Assembly (NCBI RefSeq): GCF_026210795.1
Contig: NC_089448.1
Location: 682,001 to 746,000, forward strand
Direction of reading: 5' to 3'
DNA: 64,000 nucleotides
Source of the DNA: Rhizophagus irregularis
Lineage: Eukaryota; Glomeromycota; Glomeromycetes; Glomerales; Glomeraceae
In this document: piece after piece, positions 47,101-60,003 of the stretch
Layout of the letters: the number at the start of each line of letters is the position of its first letter
Position numbering within the stretch: the first letter of the stretch is position 1
Made by a program: the position numbers and the translations under genes
Notes under the pieces: generated by a model
The model's database searches: none
Seen by the model: only the letters and a program-made list of their open reading frames with translations
What the model was told of the DNA's origin: nothing

Positions 47101-48093
47101 TGAAAGAAAAAGATGCTTCACTGTTTCACAAATCGCAATAATTAATTAATTAGCCAATCACTGATCATTACGATTTTATCACATACTTTTGCCATATGAC
47201 ATTTGGTTGACGCGTCAGATTAGCCCATATGTTTAAATAAATAATTTTATAATTGTTAATTTATAAAAATGATGAGTTTTAAATTTACAGTAAAATTATA
47301 AGCAAAATTTCTTGCAATTATTTACAAAATAAAATAAAGTGCTGATAAAATTTAAATTTTAATATAACAAAAAAAATCCAATAAAAATTATATTCAAAGA
47401 TTATTATTACTAATCAGTTATTATATATATAATCTTATAGTTACTTTTTTTCTTTTTTTAGATATTAGTAATAATTATTATTAAAAAATTTACATATAAT
47501 ATAATTATTAAAAAAAATGAAAAATAATTAAACCTTAAAAGGAAGAGTAAATTTATATTAAATTAAATATTATAGTAATATATATAAACTTCTTTAGTGA
47601 TAATATTTAATAAATTTTAAGATTATTTAAATACTTATCTGTTATTAAAAATTATATAACTTTACTAAGTGGTAAACAATGCAAACTTACTATATATAGA
47701 CAGATATTTTATTAATAAATTATATTTAATTGGTTATTAATAACAGAATATGTATTTTCTTTATATTTTAAATAATAAATTATTTATTACATTAAATAAT
47801 TTGTAAAAAAAAAAATTAATTATATATATTTATAAAATTATATATTTATAGTATTTAATTTTATAATAAAAAAATAAAAATAGAAATATATTTTTTTAAT
47901 AATAAATTAAACTGTAAATATATATGTAAAATTACTATTAAATCAATTTTATATTTTTATAATTTTATTGAAATTTAATAATAAAAAGTATTTGAATATA
48001 TTAAAAAAATTATAGATTTCTTTTATTAAAAAAATCTAATAATATAAATTTTAAATTTGAATTTTTGTATAGTTTAAAATTTTTGAAATATAC
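47101..48093. other. AT-rich spacer
   Basis: Nothing supported beyond AT-rich sequence between the split gene and the second MITE copy. Confidence 0.5.
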
Positions 48094-48359
48094 CTTTAAA
48101 AAGGACCCCAGATATCTCCAAAACAGGTTATAAGTCACACTTTCGGCAGATTGGCCCATTTTTCAGGGCTCAAAAAATCGTTTTTTGTAAATATCTCAGC
48201 ATCTAGTAGTCCAATTTTAATGAAATTTTTTTTAAATTGTAATTACTGGATGCTGAGATATTTACAAAAAACGATTTTTTGAGTTTTAGCAAAAAGGGGT
48301 GTTTTTGGCCAAAAGTCCATTATGACCTTTATATTAGATATCTGGGATCCTCTTTAAAA
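48094..48359. mobile_element. MITE copy 2, inverted
   Basis: The element is 48102-48351 (250 bp), flanked by CTTTAAAA at 48094-48101 and 48352-48359. It is the same family as copy 1 in the opposite orientation: its right end reads AGGATCCCAGATATCTAATA on the minus strand, like the left end of copy 1. It is about 40 bp shorter in the centre. Confidence 0.88.
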
Positions 48360-48587
48360 TAAGGAATTTTTAAAAATTTTATATAATCAATAAGCAAATT
48401 CTATATGTAATTAATATATAAATTGTATGTAATCCTAATAATTAAAAGAAAAAATATATGTTAAGGACTTAAGGGTATGCCAGAAATCAGCTGATTTGAA
48501 AGAGGATGGAGAGAGTCAAACTTCAAATCAAGTCTATATATATCATATAACATTTATATATCTAAATATAAATATAAGTAATTTAAT

Positions 48588-49307
48588 TATTTTTATATAT
48601 AATTGTAAGGGAATTGGCATCCCTAGTGAAATGGCCTAATGCATCTACACTTCCTGTTGATCTGACCAATTAATAGAATGCAGGTTTAATCTGCATAGAT
48701 AACGGATTATAAGAATATTACTGCGTACGCAGTTACCAATTATGTTAAAGATCCTGTACCTATAAGAGGAACTGAAAAGATGCCTACCGAATATGAAGTG
48801 GTAGAAGAGATTCATTGGTAGACTGATATGGCAAGAACATAAATAGTCACGATCTTAGACAAGAGATGGCAGCATTTTGTGGTGTCACTTGGTACCCAGA
48901 TAGCCCTTTAGAAATATAATAGGTGTTAGCAGAGGCATCAACTCGTAAGTGGTTGTTCTCTATCCTTCATTGTGATATAATAACCAGGATCAACCAATGT
49001 TCATCCTGTAATATGACCACAGGTTGTCAATAGAGAGTAATCCCCCTAATACACTGCAGTCAGCCCTAAATACCAAAAATACCTACTGATATATTGTAGG
49101 TGGTTTGGAATGGGTTTAGGATAGTTCTAGTTGGGTCACCCTAAATCTCTTCACCAGGGTGGCGCTATTCTTGGGCGGTTTAATTATAGCATAGTTTAGA
49201 TAACATTTGACTTTCTTATAGTTAGTTCTCATTTATTTTTTTGTAATCTTGTTCATATAGATATAAAAATAAAAATAAAAAATAAAAATATTTTTATATA
49301 TAATTGT
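48588..49307 (+). mobile_element. SINE-like insertion with 19-bp target duplication
   Basis: The 19-bp repeat TATTTTTATATATAATTGT lies at 48588-48606 and 49289-49307. The inserted body (48607-49288, 682 bp) is much less AT-rich than its surroundings and ends in an A-rich (TAAAAA)n tail. Near its 5' end TAGTGAAATGG matches the Pol III A box and GGTTTAATCTG (about 48683) resembles a B box, suggesting a tRNA-derived SINE. No ORF. A 5'-truncated LINE 3' end is the alternative. Confidence 0.65.
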
Positions 49308-49308
49308 T

Positions 49309-49612
49309 ATGATGCAATTATCTTGACTTCTAGTGATCCAATTACAATAAACTTTTTTTTAATTTATGAGTCTCATTTAGTTCTACAAATCTAGCTTTAC
49401 AAAACAAAAAAAAGTTTATTCAAATTGAATCACTAGAAGTCAAGATAATTGTATTTACATTATAATAATTATTATAATGCAATTATCTTGACTTTTAGTA
49501 ATCCAATTTTTTTTAATTTATAGCTCTCATTTATCTTTAAAAATCTAGCTTTACAAAACAAAAAAAGTTTATTCAAATTGAATCACTAGAAGTCAAGATA
49601 ATTATATAATAA
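49309..49612. repeat. Two tandem fold-back repeats
   Basis: Two copies (49309-49450 and 49475-49612) each begin GCAATTATCTTGACTT and end AAGTCAAGATAATT, so each folds into a hairpin with a loop of about 50 bp. The loop shares CTCATTTA...CTACAAA wording with the MITE at 46.4 kb, which suggests a related family. Confidence 0.7.
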
Positions 49613-49737
49613 CAATTTATTATTATATTTAATATATTAATAATAATAATTTTTTTAGCCAATCAGATTTCAATAAGATGGTAAGGGGTTAAGGCTACTA
49701 ATTGAGAGAAATCAGCTGATTTCTGGTACGCCCCTAA

Positions 49738-50278
49738 TTTAATATTAAAATATTGATATTGGTTTATATAATTCTAATGTGATAATTAATACTCCTTAAT
49801 TTTTACTCCTTAAAATTACTTTTTGTAATACCAGAAATTTATACAAAGCGAGGGAGGAGTCCGGCAGTTTATTCGAAAATTAATTTTATCACGTGAAATT
49901 AATATCGGTAAAAAAAAAATAATAATTTCAGCAAAAATTAGCATAATCTTATTGTAAAATATTATGCGGGTCATGTCAGCACCGCGTGGTGGGTCAAGCA
50001 TCATTAACGTTTGACCTCATCCAAAAACATATAAATGACGCAATCACAACATAATTTTTTAGAAGTGCATCACGGGTAATGATGTAATAATGATAAGTTA
50101 TTTATCTTTTTATGGTTATTCTAGGCAAGGGATTTTGCAAAATTGCATTAAACCTGCAGGGTTTCTTTTTTTTTCTCAAAATATAAAAAGGTGTTTTTTT
50201 TAAAATTTTAAATAAGTAGAAATTGTTTTTTATTAAATAACGAAAATAATTCCTTTCCAAAGAATAACTTAAACAAAC
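49738..50278. promoter_or_regulatory. Upstream region of the stathmin-like gene
   Basis: 540 bp without a supported gene. The last 80 bp before the ATG at 50279 are pyrimidine/A-rich, as for a fungal leader. A small antisense ORF (49816-50004) is not believed. Confidence 0.35.
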
Positions 50279-50671
50279 ATGAGTACCGAAGAGAAAGCTT
50301 CTATTGCCTTTGAAGTAGAATTTAAAAAAAACCCAAATGCACCTATTCCGGATCATATTAAGTCCAAGTTGGTCGAGGAAGCAGGTAAAAATTTAAATGA
50401 AGACGAACTTCGAGCAAAAATTCAAGCAAAGCTTGACGCAGCAGAAGAAAGAAAGAAAAAAATGGAAGAAGAAAAAGCGGCTAAAGCAGCTCAAGAAGTA
50501 GCTCATGCCAAACAAGTAGCTGAAGAACAAAGAAGACTTTCTGATGCTCAACAAGCAGAAAATAAGGCCAAATTACAAGAAAATTTGGATAATGCTGAAG
50601 CAAGAAGAGAAGAAGCTCAAAAGGAGAAACTTGAAAAAATGAGCAAACTTGATAAGAAGCCTAGTCCATAG
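50279..50671 (+). CDS. Stathmin-like coiled-coil protein
   Basis: A single-exon ORF of 130 residues, GC-richer than its flanks. After an N-terminal part (FKKNPNAPIPDHIKSKLVE) the protein is one long charged helix with a repeating pattern: KLDAAEERKKKMEEEKAAKA, then LDNAEARREEAQKEKLEKM. The repeated L-x-x-A-E-x-R-(K/R)-x-x-x-x-x-E pattern is reminiscent of the stathmin domain, which binds tubulin dimers, and of other short fungal coiled-coil proteins. That call is tentative. An apparent GT...AG intron (about 50678-50745) lies just after the stop, in the 3' UTR. The strong codon bias and AAAA-rich leader suggest high expression. Confidence 0.6.
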   Translation: MSTEEKASIAFEVEFKKNPNAPIPDHIKSKLVEEAGKNLNEDELRAKIQAKLDAAEERKKKMEEEKAAKAAQEVAHAKQVAEEQRRLSDAQQAENKAKLQENLDNAEARREEAQKEKLEKMSKLDKKPSP

Positions 50672-51614
50672 AAAATTGTAAGTATTATTTGTTTTTCCTT
50701 TCTTTTAGGTGACGATAGTGGACACTTAGCCTTTTTTTTTTGTAGTTAACCAATGGGTTTCACGAGCATGTTATACGTTATACGATTTTATAAATATATA
50801 TAAATACACACCATTATATATGTCATGTCATTTCATTTTTTACTCATTTACTAAAGATCATCCTGTAATTTACGCGCATGTAAATTCTTTTGCAGTAAAA
50901 TAAAGTTTTAATTCATCTAGTCCTTATTTGTTTTAATCCAAAACTAAAATAAATATTATTATTAAGTATTATCAATGATCGTATTTCATAATGTTTTATA
51001 TTGATGAATAAAGACGTTCTTAAAATTCTTAAAATGTGGAGATTTACGAATACTAGAAAATCGAATGATCAAACTGTTATAAATAGAAGTATTCTTGAAA
51101 TAAATTTAAATTATAATTAGAAAATTTCCCTGAAACTCTTTTCAAGTTACGCGTTAGAAATTATATGAACGTTGATTTAGTGGTAACTATCTTGGTTACA
51201 CTACTTCCAAGAAATTATCACAAAGAAAATATTGATTTCCTAATGTAGCTTGTGCGAATTGCATGGAAACTTAATTAGTAATTTTTGTGACAAATTTGTT
51301 TCATTTTCATTAATTCTTTTTTCTTTTTTTCGAAAAGTTGAAAATTTATTTTAATATTTCACTTTCTTTTTTCTTCTTTTTTATATATTTATTTTTCTCT
51401 TTTCATTTCACTCTCCATTCTTTTCTTCGCCTTCAATCTCTCACTATAACGGTTACGGTAACGGTTACAGGTAATATACAAAGTGCGTATGCGCATTAGC
51501 ATATATACATTATGTACTATATGTATTAATTAATTATTTGAACAAACCACCGTCTTTTTAAAGGTATTTTCAAAGAAAAACAACCCTTTAAATATCCTTC
51601 CTTCATTAATAACC
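50672..51614. other. Intergenic, including a possible 3'-UTR intron
   Basis: GTAAGT at about 50678 and TTTTTTTGTAG at about 50745 may bound an intron in the 3' UTR of the stathmin-like gene. The region near 51440-51475 has a short CGGTTACGGTAACGGTTAC repeat and a pyrimidine-rich tract upstream of the next gene. Confidence 0.35.
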
Positions 51615-52106
51615 ATGAAGTCATTCAAGGTAAAGCCAACTTCGAATTAATTAAATTAAGGTTGAATTGGATAAAAATTAATTAAAATGGCGTATTTTTA
51701 GATAATGGTAATGTTATTTGTCATAGCATTAGTTGCTCTAATTAATTTGACGGATGCCGTTCCTCTACCCAATGATCCATCGACCGGTGAGATGGGTGAG
51801 TGTCTTATTATGTAATTGGAAATTAAAAACAAGACAGTCTATGTCACGTGAAAATAACAATTATTATATTACATTTATTTAGAATTACTCCTTGTCGAGA
51901 AACCTACTATAATCTATGTCAAGAGAGATTTGCCAACAGGAAGTGCCAGTGACCCTGATATTATTGCTCCTCCTTCTCCTGAATATAACAACGGAAGTCA
52001 ATTAAAAAGACTTGCCATTCCAATTGGTGTTGTATGTGGTGTAATACTCGGTTCCATTGTTTTATATCTTGTTTGGAAATGGTGTTTCAAATCTTCAGAA
52101 AAATAA
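51615..52106 (+). CDS. Small type I membrane protein with signal peptide
   Basis: Three exons give 110 residues: 51615-51629, 51702-51795 and 51883-52106, all GT-AG and in phase. The N-terminus MKSFKIMVMLFVIALVALIN ending near LTDA is a signal peptide. An ectodomain of about 50 residues follows, Pro/Ser/Asp-rich with a Lys-Arg pair (VKRDLP) that a Kex2-type protease could cut and an NGS sequon. One membrane helix (AIPIGVVCGVILGSIVLYLV) and a short basic cytoplasmic tail (WKWCFKSSEK) end the protein. This topology suits a surface or vesicle membrane protein. No family is recognised. A downstream start in exon 2 would also give a signal peptide. Confidence 0.7.
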
Positions 52107-52967
52107 TGGAAAAAACATTTTTTTTTATATATATTTATTTGTATACAGTATTTATATACATATAGAATAGAATTATTAAGTTTGGTGTTGGCGTTGGATA
52201 TAACTTAGAGGTTAATTGGTAGTTAATGTTTTATATTATATTATATTAATTAATTATTTTCGTTAATTCCCGAAATCTTTTTCTTAGAACATGTTTTTTT
52301 AATTTTTTACAACCGAATGAAATTTATTCAATGTTCCAATTATGAATTTTTCCATCTTAGTCCAAAAATTTCTTATTGACTGAATTAAGTAAAATAGATT
52401 AATGTAATACTTGTTACTAGTGCAAATTTGGTTAATAATTAGTAACCCTATTTGGTCTCGCACTTTTGCTCAATTCAATATATATATATACTTATATTGC
52501 TTTTATTGTACAAAAATTATATTATGTAGATACAATTCCTTATATAGCAGTAACATTTATTAAATTATCTTAATCAAACGCATAGAAATTCGATCCGTTG
52601 AGATTACAGTTGCATGTGTAACCTATTTATGTTTCGCAATAGAAAAAAATCTCGGGTAAAATGGTAATCTAAGGGTTTCCTGTAACTTTAAAACGAATAA
52701 GCGCGCTTTTTACCGAATTTAGAATACTTTAAAAAAATTTGTACGCTAATATGCAAATACTAAATTATAAAGTAATAAACAGTGAACACTTAACTAAAAC
52801 TTTTCCCTATTTTTTCGCTTCTTTTATTAAAATTCCCCCTTCCCTCCTTTAACCCCCCAAAATAACACGCACAAACTTTAAAGTTATTATTATTATTATT
52901 AACTTTTCCTACCTTTTTTTTATTTTTATTTATTCTACAATATTTTATATATGAAATTTATAATAAA
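52107..52967. promoter_or_regulatory. Upstream region of the RasGEF gene
   Basis: Gene-free. A pyrimidine-rich, CCCC-containing tract lies at about 52810-52860, 110-160 bp upstream of the RasGEF start, and a TTATTA run follows. This is probably the promoter and leader. Confidence 0.35.
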
Positions 52968-55900
52968 ATGACTACATCAGTCCTAGTAGTGAGGGCATTA
53001 TACGATTTTAATTCAAATGATAGTTCGAGTTTATCTTTTAAAAGGGACGACATTATACAGGTGCTTACACAACTAGAATCTGGCTGGTGGGATGGGCTAT
53101 GCAATGGTGAACGTGGGTGGTTTCCAAGTAATTATGTAACAGCCTATGAAGAGGATGATTTACTCGACGATGAGGAAAAGGTTTGACTTTTTTTTAAAAA
53201 TAAAATTTTTTCTTTTTTTAAAAAAAACAACAATTAAGGAATTTTATTAAAAAAAAATGTTCTTTTAGTTATCAGATTGGATTCCTCAACAAACTCCGGA
53301 TGGTGAAATTTTTTATTATAATACAAGAACTCAAGAATCGGCTTGGGACCTACCAATTGATGATAATGATTCAGAATCTATTTCAACTAACATTAGAGAT
53401 ACAATGAGTAGTAATAGAAGTTTGAGAGAGTTACCAGAAAATTGGATACAAAGACCGACAGAAGACGGTAATACTTATTATTATTTTAATGTTGAAACTA
53501 AGGAGATTAGATGGACTTATCCTGGGAGTGGTGCTACTATTTCTGATAATTTCGATGTTGATGAGGAAAAAGATGACGAAAGAATTGATTCGCATGTTAC
53601 TTCTGCTCTTGTAGAAGTAAATCAACAAGATTTAGAAAATAATGAAATTGCCGATAAAGCAAGTATTGCAAGTTCACAAAGTAGTCAATTAAGTTCAACC
53701 ACAGTTGATACTATTCGGCAAAGATCTCAACAAAGAAATTCAATTGAAAATGTAAGTTAGTAAATCATTATTATTTTATTATTTAAAAAAAAATTTCATT
53801 TATCGTAATATGCTGATTAATGAATTTTCGTGGTTTAGCTACCACCAAATTGGGGCCAAAAAACGACACCTCAAGGGAGAGTGTATTATTACAATAAATT
53901 GACAGACGAGACAACTTGGAGTCTTGATAATATTGATGCCGAAGGTCATTTAGTAAGTAAAAAAAAAGAAAAATTCTTATGGTAAAATAATAATAAAAAA
54001 AAAACTAAAAATTATTTATTATTTTAGATAAGAGTTGAAAATGGCAATATGCCAAATGGAAATGAGTCGGGAGATGAAGTTCAACATGAACCATCATCTC
54101 CAACTTCCTTAAATCAACTAGATCAACCTAGAAAATTCTCAGAATCCTCACTTTTCATGCTTCAAAATTCTAATGAACTCACATGGGATTCCTTATCGCA
54201 GAGTATTGGTATAGCTATTCAAAACCTTAATTTAGCGGCTAGTGAAAATCTCAAGCAAAATTACACAAATTGTACTAACGATATTGTTGAAAGTATTAGA
54301 ATTATGCTTTATGCATCTGGAACTGTTGAAAAAGACTCACCTGCAATTAGACAAGATAGGAATCTAAAGAATTATCACAGGCATATAATGGCTTCACTTT
54401 CTAAATTAGTTCTTTCAACAAAAGTAGCTTCAGGTGTATGGCCTCCACCGGATTCTGCTCAAAAAATGAGAAACGATGCTGATGAAGTTTTAATGGCTGT
54501 TCGACAATTTGTTCAAGCTGCCGAACAGACCGTAAACATTAAAAGAGTTGATCCAAAACTCCTTGAAAGCGCTACAGGTGGTTCGTGGCGTGGTAATAAT
54601 TTGTTGTCTACACAAACAAATGGAAATAAGATAACTAATGGACGAGTACCAAAACCACCATCAATTTCATCAAGTGTAAATTCGCAAGATAACAATAGCG
54701 CTCCAAATTCACCTACAAATTTTACAAATTTACGTCCTTTGACACTTGATCTTATTGCTTCATTGGATCAGATGTCTCGTACTGTAAATCAAGCTATCCA
54801 ATTACTTCTTAATCATATTAAAAAAGTCATTGATACTCCTTCCAATTTAAGTATAAATGTTTCTTTTTTTCCTCAACTTATTTCACAAACAAAACAAGTT
54901 GTTACTCAAGTCGGACAGTTTTTACCTTTAATTGAAGAAATAAATTTGGAGGAATTAGATGAATCTAGTTTAGGAACAATAAATGAATTTAATATCGTCA
55001 AGCAAGCATTATATAATAATATAGCAAAATTAGTTATTTTCGCCCAATCAGCAACTGATCCATTAGCTTCATTAAATGCTCTGGACCAAGTTTTAGTTTC
55101 TACGAATATGGTAGATAAAGCAATTAAAGATGTGGTTATTGCTGCAAAATTCCTTGTTGAAGAGAAAGCTGAACAAGAACAGAATAAACTGCGTTCAAGA
55201 AGACCTAGTGTTGTTGAAACTCCACCAACCAAGAGGCGTATAACTTCAAGTTATAGTACAAATTCTACTTCATCTAATAATAATAATGCCCTTGATCAAA
55301 TCGTGGAGAATGACTCAAGTGATTCAACAGAAAATCAACCTAATCCGATCTCTCCAGTTTCCTCTTCAGCAACAACAGGTTTACAAACTGTCCCCGAGAA
55401 TGATATTATTTCAACTAATGGTTCAACATTAATTGGTGATGTAAGTCCTGATGAATACGATGCTCAAGTTTCACCGACTTCAGCTAATTCAGCTAATGGA
55501 CGACCAACTGGCAATCGCGCTCGTTCTGATAGTACTGTTTCTTCTAAAACATATAATGATACTGCATCATCTCTTACACATCCCCCTTTACAACGTTCAC
55601 AAACTCAGCCTATTCTTTCTTCATCGGTTTCGGCTGATTATCAATTTTCTCCATCTCCCTCACCTACAGGTGGGAATTCGGGTGGGACGAAATCACCACG
55701 CACTGAAAATAAAGTTACTAAATTCTTTGGAGAGGATGTTCCTTCAAATCTTACTCAACCAAATAAGCAAAAAGAAGATAAACCTTGGTTCCTTAATTAC
55801 GATTATGAACCATCTGAAATGATATTTAATATGGAAAGTTATGTCAAAGGAGGAACTCTTAATGCTCTTGTAGAAAGATTGACCATGCATGATTTATTAG

Positions 55901-57580
55901 ATTCGAATTTTATTGCTACATTTTTGTTGACGTATAGGTCTTTCTGTACAACAGATGAATTTTTTGATATGTTGGTTAAAAGATTTATGATTCAACCACC
56001 CGAAAACATAACTCCCGAAGAATTAGAAGTTTGGCAGGAAAAAAAACAAACGCCTGTTAGACTAAGAGTTTTTAATATTATGAAAACTTGGTTAGAAACG
56101 TATTATATAGATGGTCAGGATTCGCATTGCCTGGAAAGAATGAGGGAGTTTGCAACTACAACAATGCATGAAAATATGGCTTTTGCAGCTGTGAGCTTAA
56201 TAAAAGTAATTGAGAAAAGGGTATGTAATTATATATGTATATTTTATTTTAAAAATTTTTTACTTATTTATAATGTATTTATGTCTTTATAACAGCAACA
56301 ACAACCTAAAGATGCTGTGTTTAAGGCACTGGTACTAACGAATAGCGATAGGCCGCCAGTACCAATTTTACCAAAGAATATAAAGAAACTCAAATTCTTG
56401 GATATAGATCCCCTGGAAATTAGTAGACAGCTAACTTTAATTGAATGTAAATTGTATAATAAAATCCAACCTGTTGAATGTCTAGATAAGGCTTGGAGTA
56501 AAGAGGAAGGTGGTGATATAGCAGCAAATATCAAGGCCATGATTGTTAATAGTAATCAGGTAAATTTTAATTATATAAAACTGATTATTAATAAATTTTT
56601 TTTTTTTATTTGAATTTCTTCGAAATTTTTTTTGAATTTTCTCGTACTTTTTTTATTTTGGTTTGATCTGAAATTAGATAACTGGATGGGTAGCAGAATC
56701 GGTTTTAAATCAATCGGAGGTCAAAAAGAGATGCTTGTATATCAAACATTTTGTAGCAGTAGCTGATAAATGTAGAGCTTTGAATAATTTCAATTCGCTT
56801 ACAGCTATTATCTCTGGTTTGAATTCTGCACCTATTCATCGTTTAAAGCGTACTTGGGAAATGGTTAATACAAAAACAATACAGACACTTGAGGCTCTTA
56901 ATAAGATTATGAATTCAACAAAGAATTTCGCTGAATATCGAGAAATGTTACACAGTGTGAATCCACCATGTGTACCATTCTTAGGTAATAAAGACATTTT
57001 TATTACTGCCCTATTGATATCATATTTGAGTATTCGACATTTAAGGGTCCTTAAAAAATGAGATTTAACAAGTTTTTTTGATTTTTTAGGTGTATATTTA
57101 ACCGATCTTACATTTATTGAGGATGGTAATCCAAATACCCTCAAAAAATCACGGCAATTGATTAATTTTTCAAAACGCATGAAGACAGCAGAAGTCATAC
57201 GTGAAATTCAACAGTATCAATCTGTACCTTATAATCTTGCTGCAGTACAAGAAATACAAATGTTTATAAAATGTCATTTGCAAGATAGCCGAGATGTTGG
57301 AGATTTGTATGACCAAAGTCTTAGCATGGAACCAAGGTAATTAGTGTTTTTTTATTTGTTCGCAATTCTTATTTGAACGATATTAAATTGAAAGCTTTAG
57401 GATACTTAATAGTATAGAAGAGTTCTTATTAATTTTGGAGAATTAAATTTTATTATATGTTGGTCAATAATGTTGTTTGAATACAAATATCTTTACTAAC
57501 TTAATTTACATGTAATTAATAATAGGGAACGAGAGGATGAAAAAATTGCTCGCTTATTACAAGAATCTGGCTTTTTATAA
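52968..57580 (+). CDS. SH3-WW-WW-WW-RasGEF protein (Cdc25-type Ras exchange factor)
   Basis: Eight exons give 1,291 residues: 52968-53180, 53269-53751, 53839-53952, 54028-56220, 56296-56559, 56678-56984, 57090-57336 and 57526-57580. All are GT-AG and in phase. SH3 is at residues ~5-62 (ALYDFNSND, GWWDGLCNGERGWFPSNYV). WW1 is at ~72-100 (WIPQQTPDGEIFYYN), WW2 at ~125-155 (LPENWIQ...YYYFN) and WW3 at ~233-262 (LPPNWGQ...YYYN). A helical middle and a Ser/Asn-rich linker follow. RasGEF_N is at ~870-975 (YVKGGTLNALVERLTMHD, FLLTYRSF) and the catalytic domain at ~1010-1275 ([63 protein letters not shown]). It exchanges GDP for GTP on Ras, probably at the membrane, feeding cAMP or MAPK signalling. 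The SH3 and WW domains bind Pro-rich partners. Confidence 0.95.
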
Positions 57581-60003
57581 AGTTTTCCAGAGCAAATCTT
57601 CCATCCGAAACGCCGATTTGTTTAATTTCAAACAAATTTCCATATTTCCGCATCATTTTTTACCCAACGCAGTTCTTTCCGTTGTTTATCGTGAGGTACG
57701 ATTTAAAGAAAAAACATTAGCCACGTATAAATTACCCTCTAAAAAAAAATAACTTTTAAAAGATAATTCCCTATAATGATTAGATACTGAAAAAATAAAA
57801 CAAAAAACAAAAAAACAGAGGAAAAAAAAAAATTAAAGCAGCGAGTAGAGATTCGCTTGGAAAAACAAAAAAAAACTTAATTTTTTTTTAAGATTGGTGC
57901 AAAAAATAAATAGAATCCGTAAGATTTTTATTGTTAAAGGTTGTTATAGGGAGCCGAAAAAAAAAATAATAATTATTACGAACAACTAATCTTATTATGA
58001 ACCTCTATGTTATGAACCAAAATTTAATTTATAGTTTAAAAGACAAATCCGTTCTTGAACATATTTAAATTTTATGTAAGTAAATTATTTGGAGTTATAC
58101 ATTGTATATTTTTTTTCTCTCTCAATTAATTGAACTAAATATAATATATATATATATCATACATTTACATTCTTATCCGTTTATTCGTTGATCATTGAAA
58201 ATTAAAATAAAATAATGTACGTTTTGATAATTACCCTAAACCAAATTTGGCAATTTTATCATTGATGACAAATTTACCTTAGGAGTTTCTTAATAGAGTA
58301 ACTTATTCCAATACTTGGGATTATATACTGTAGTATTTAATAAATAAAAAATGAATTAAAAAAATTTGAAGCTATTCATCCAAAAGATTTTTTTTGATTA
58401 CTTATATATATTTAAATATTATTAATTTACTAAGTTTGAAATTTTACTTTACAAATTAATGTATTTTTTAGCTTTTTTATTATACTTATACAACATTATT
58501 ATAAAATAAATGTTAAAGTAATATTTAATATTTGTAACTATTTAGAATATTTTGCAATAATTTATAAGTAATTATAAATTAACTTGATATTTATTATCAT
58601 CATATTTTTATTACTATTAATTTTTGTAAATAATTATTATATTAAATAATATATATTTGTATAATACTAATTCTTATTATATTTATAAATATTTATATTC
58701 TATACTAACTTTTAAAAATAGCATTATTTTATACAGCCACTCTTAATATAATGAACCCTCAGGTTTTTATCTACAAGATTATAGTAAAGAATTCAAAGAA
58801 TTTAATTGGCTGATTCATTATAATAAGAGATATTTGACATATTTGGTTATGTATTGAAAAAATTTTTAAAAGTTAACTGTAATAATAAAAAAGTTTCAAA
58901 AATAAAATAAATATTAAATAATAAATATAATATATAGTATAAAATTTTATAAAATTTTTTTTTTAAAAAATAAATAAATAAAAGAAAAATATAAAAATAT
59001 TATAAAAATAAATGATATAATAAATTATATAATTAATTGTAACATTAATTTATATATAAAATATATAAATAAAAAATAAACAATATTTTTAGATTAAAAA
59101 TGCAGTTTAACTATTTAATTAATTTAAGTTTATTTAAATACTTTTAAAATTAAATATTTAATTTTTATTTTATCTTACTTCAATTTTTATTTTTGCAATA
59201 ATAAAAATATATTATTAATAAAATTAATTAATTATTTTATTTTTTAATTAACTATTAATAGATATATAGTTAGATCTTCATATAATTACTTTTTACATAA
59301 AATTACCTCCTTATAAGCACCTATTTTTACTTAATTTACAGTTCTATAAATTATTTTTATTAATAAATTAACTTATATATAATTACAACTCTATATAATC
59401 ACTGAATAAATTAGGTGAATATATAGGATGGGAAAAAGTTCAAATCCTGGATTTAAGATTGCCTGCCCTATAAAAAGTCTACATCCTTAAACTGTACTAG
59501 TTTTATGGTTAAAATATCCTTATATAGTAATAATATTCTTAAAATATACTGAAATTTGTACGAACAGTATATTTAAAATAGTGTTCTATAATAATAAATA
59601 AGTTTAAATTATACGAAAAATATACTTAATTTTTAAATGTAATATTGACTGGTATTTTAAAATATTCTGATTAGATATGGAAAATATCCTTAAAAGTAAT
59701 TTATCAGTAATTTAGGTATGTTAATATAATATTCTTAAAATATACTGAAATTGTACAAATGGATATTTAAAATAGTGTTTCGAATTGTAATATTTTAAAA
59801 TATTCCGGGAAGGACTATATACTATTCGTATCGGTTTCACAAATGACCTGGTATGTGATGATGTGTCCTTAAAATATTCTGATCGAGTACATGAATATTT
59901 CGATCGGCAAAAAATTAAATAAAATAACGTAATTAGATTATTTAATTTTATAAACTAAATTTCTTTCTTTCTTTAAAAGACACGAATTATTTTTTGAAAA
60001 AAG
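57581..60003. other. Long AT-rich gene-free stretch
   Basis: The first ~200 bp are probably the RasGEF 3' UTR. The rest is AT-rich with no credible ORF. A direct repeat containing CTTAAAATATACTGAAATT recurs at about 59533 and 59731, with shorter related pieces to 59890, perhaps a decayed repeat. Confidence 0.45.
59527..59790. repeat. Imperfect direct repeat
   Basis: A ~60-bp segment (TTCTTAAAATATACTGAAAT, then TGTAC, then ATATTTAAAATAGTGTT) occurs at about 59530-59586 and about 59728-59782. No ends or target duplication were recognised. Confidence 0.5.

Larger units (their letters stand above)
48469..49737. mobile_element. Non-autonomous TIR element, host of nested insertions
   Basis: The ends are inverted repeats of about 29 bp with the palindrome AAATCAGCTGATTT: TTAAGGGTATGCCAG... 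on the left and TTAGGGGCGTACCAG... on the right (25 of 29 match). TA is present just outside the GGG of each end, so a Tc1/mariner-like TA target is possible but not proven. No transposase is visible. The interior holds a SINE-like insertion and tandem fold-backs, so its original length is smaller. Confidence 0.6.

Noticed and set aside
57537-57752. Plus-strand ORF after the RasGEF
   Set aside because: Overlaps the last RasGEF exon in another frame and runs into AT-rich 3' UTR.
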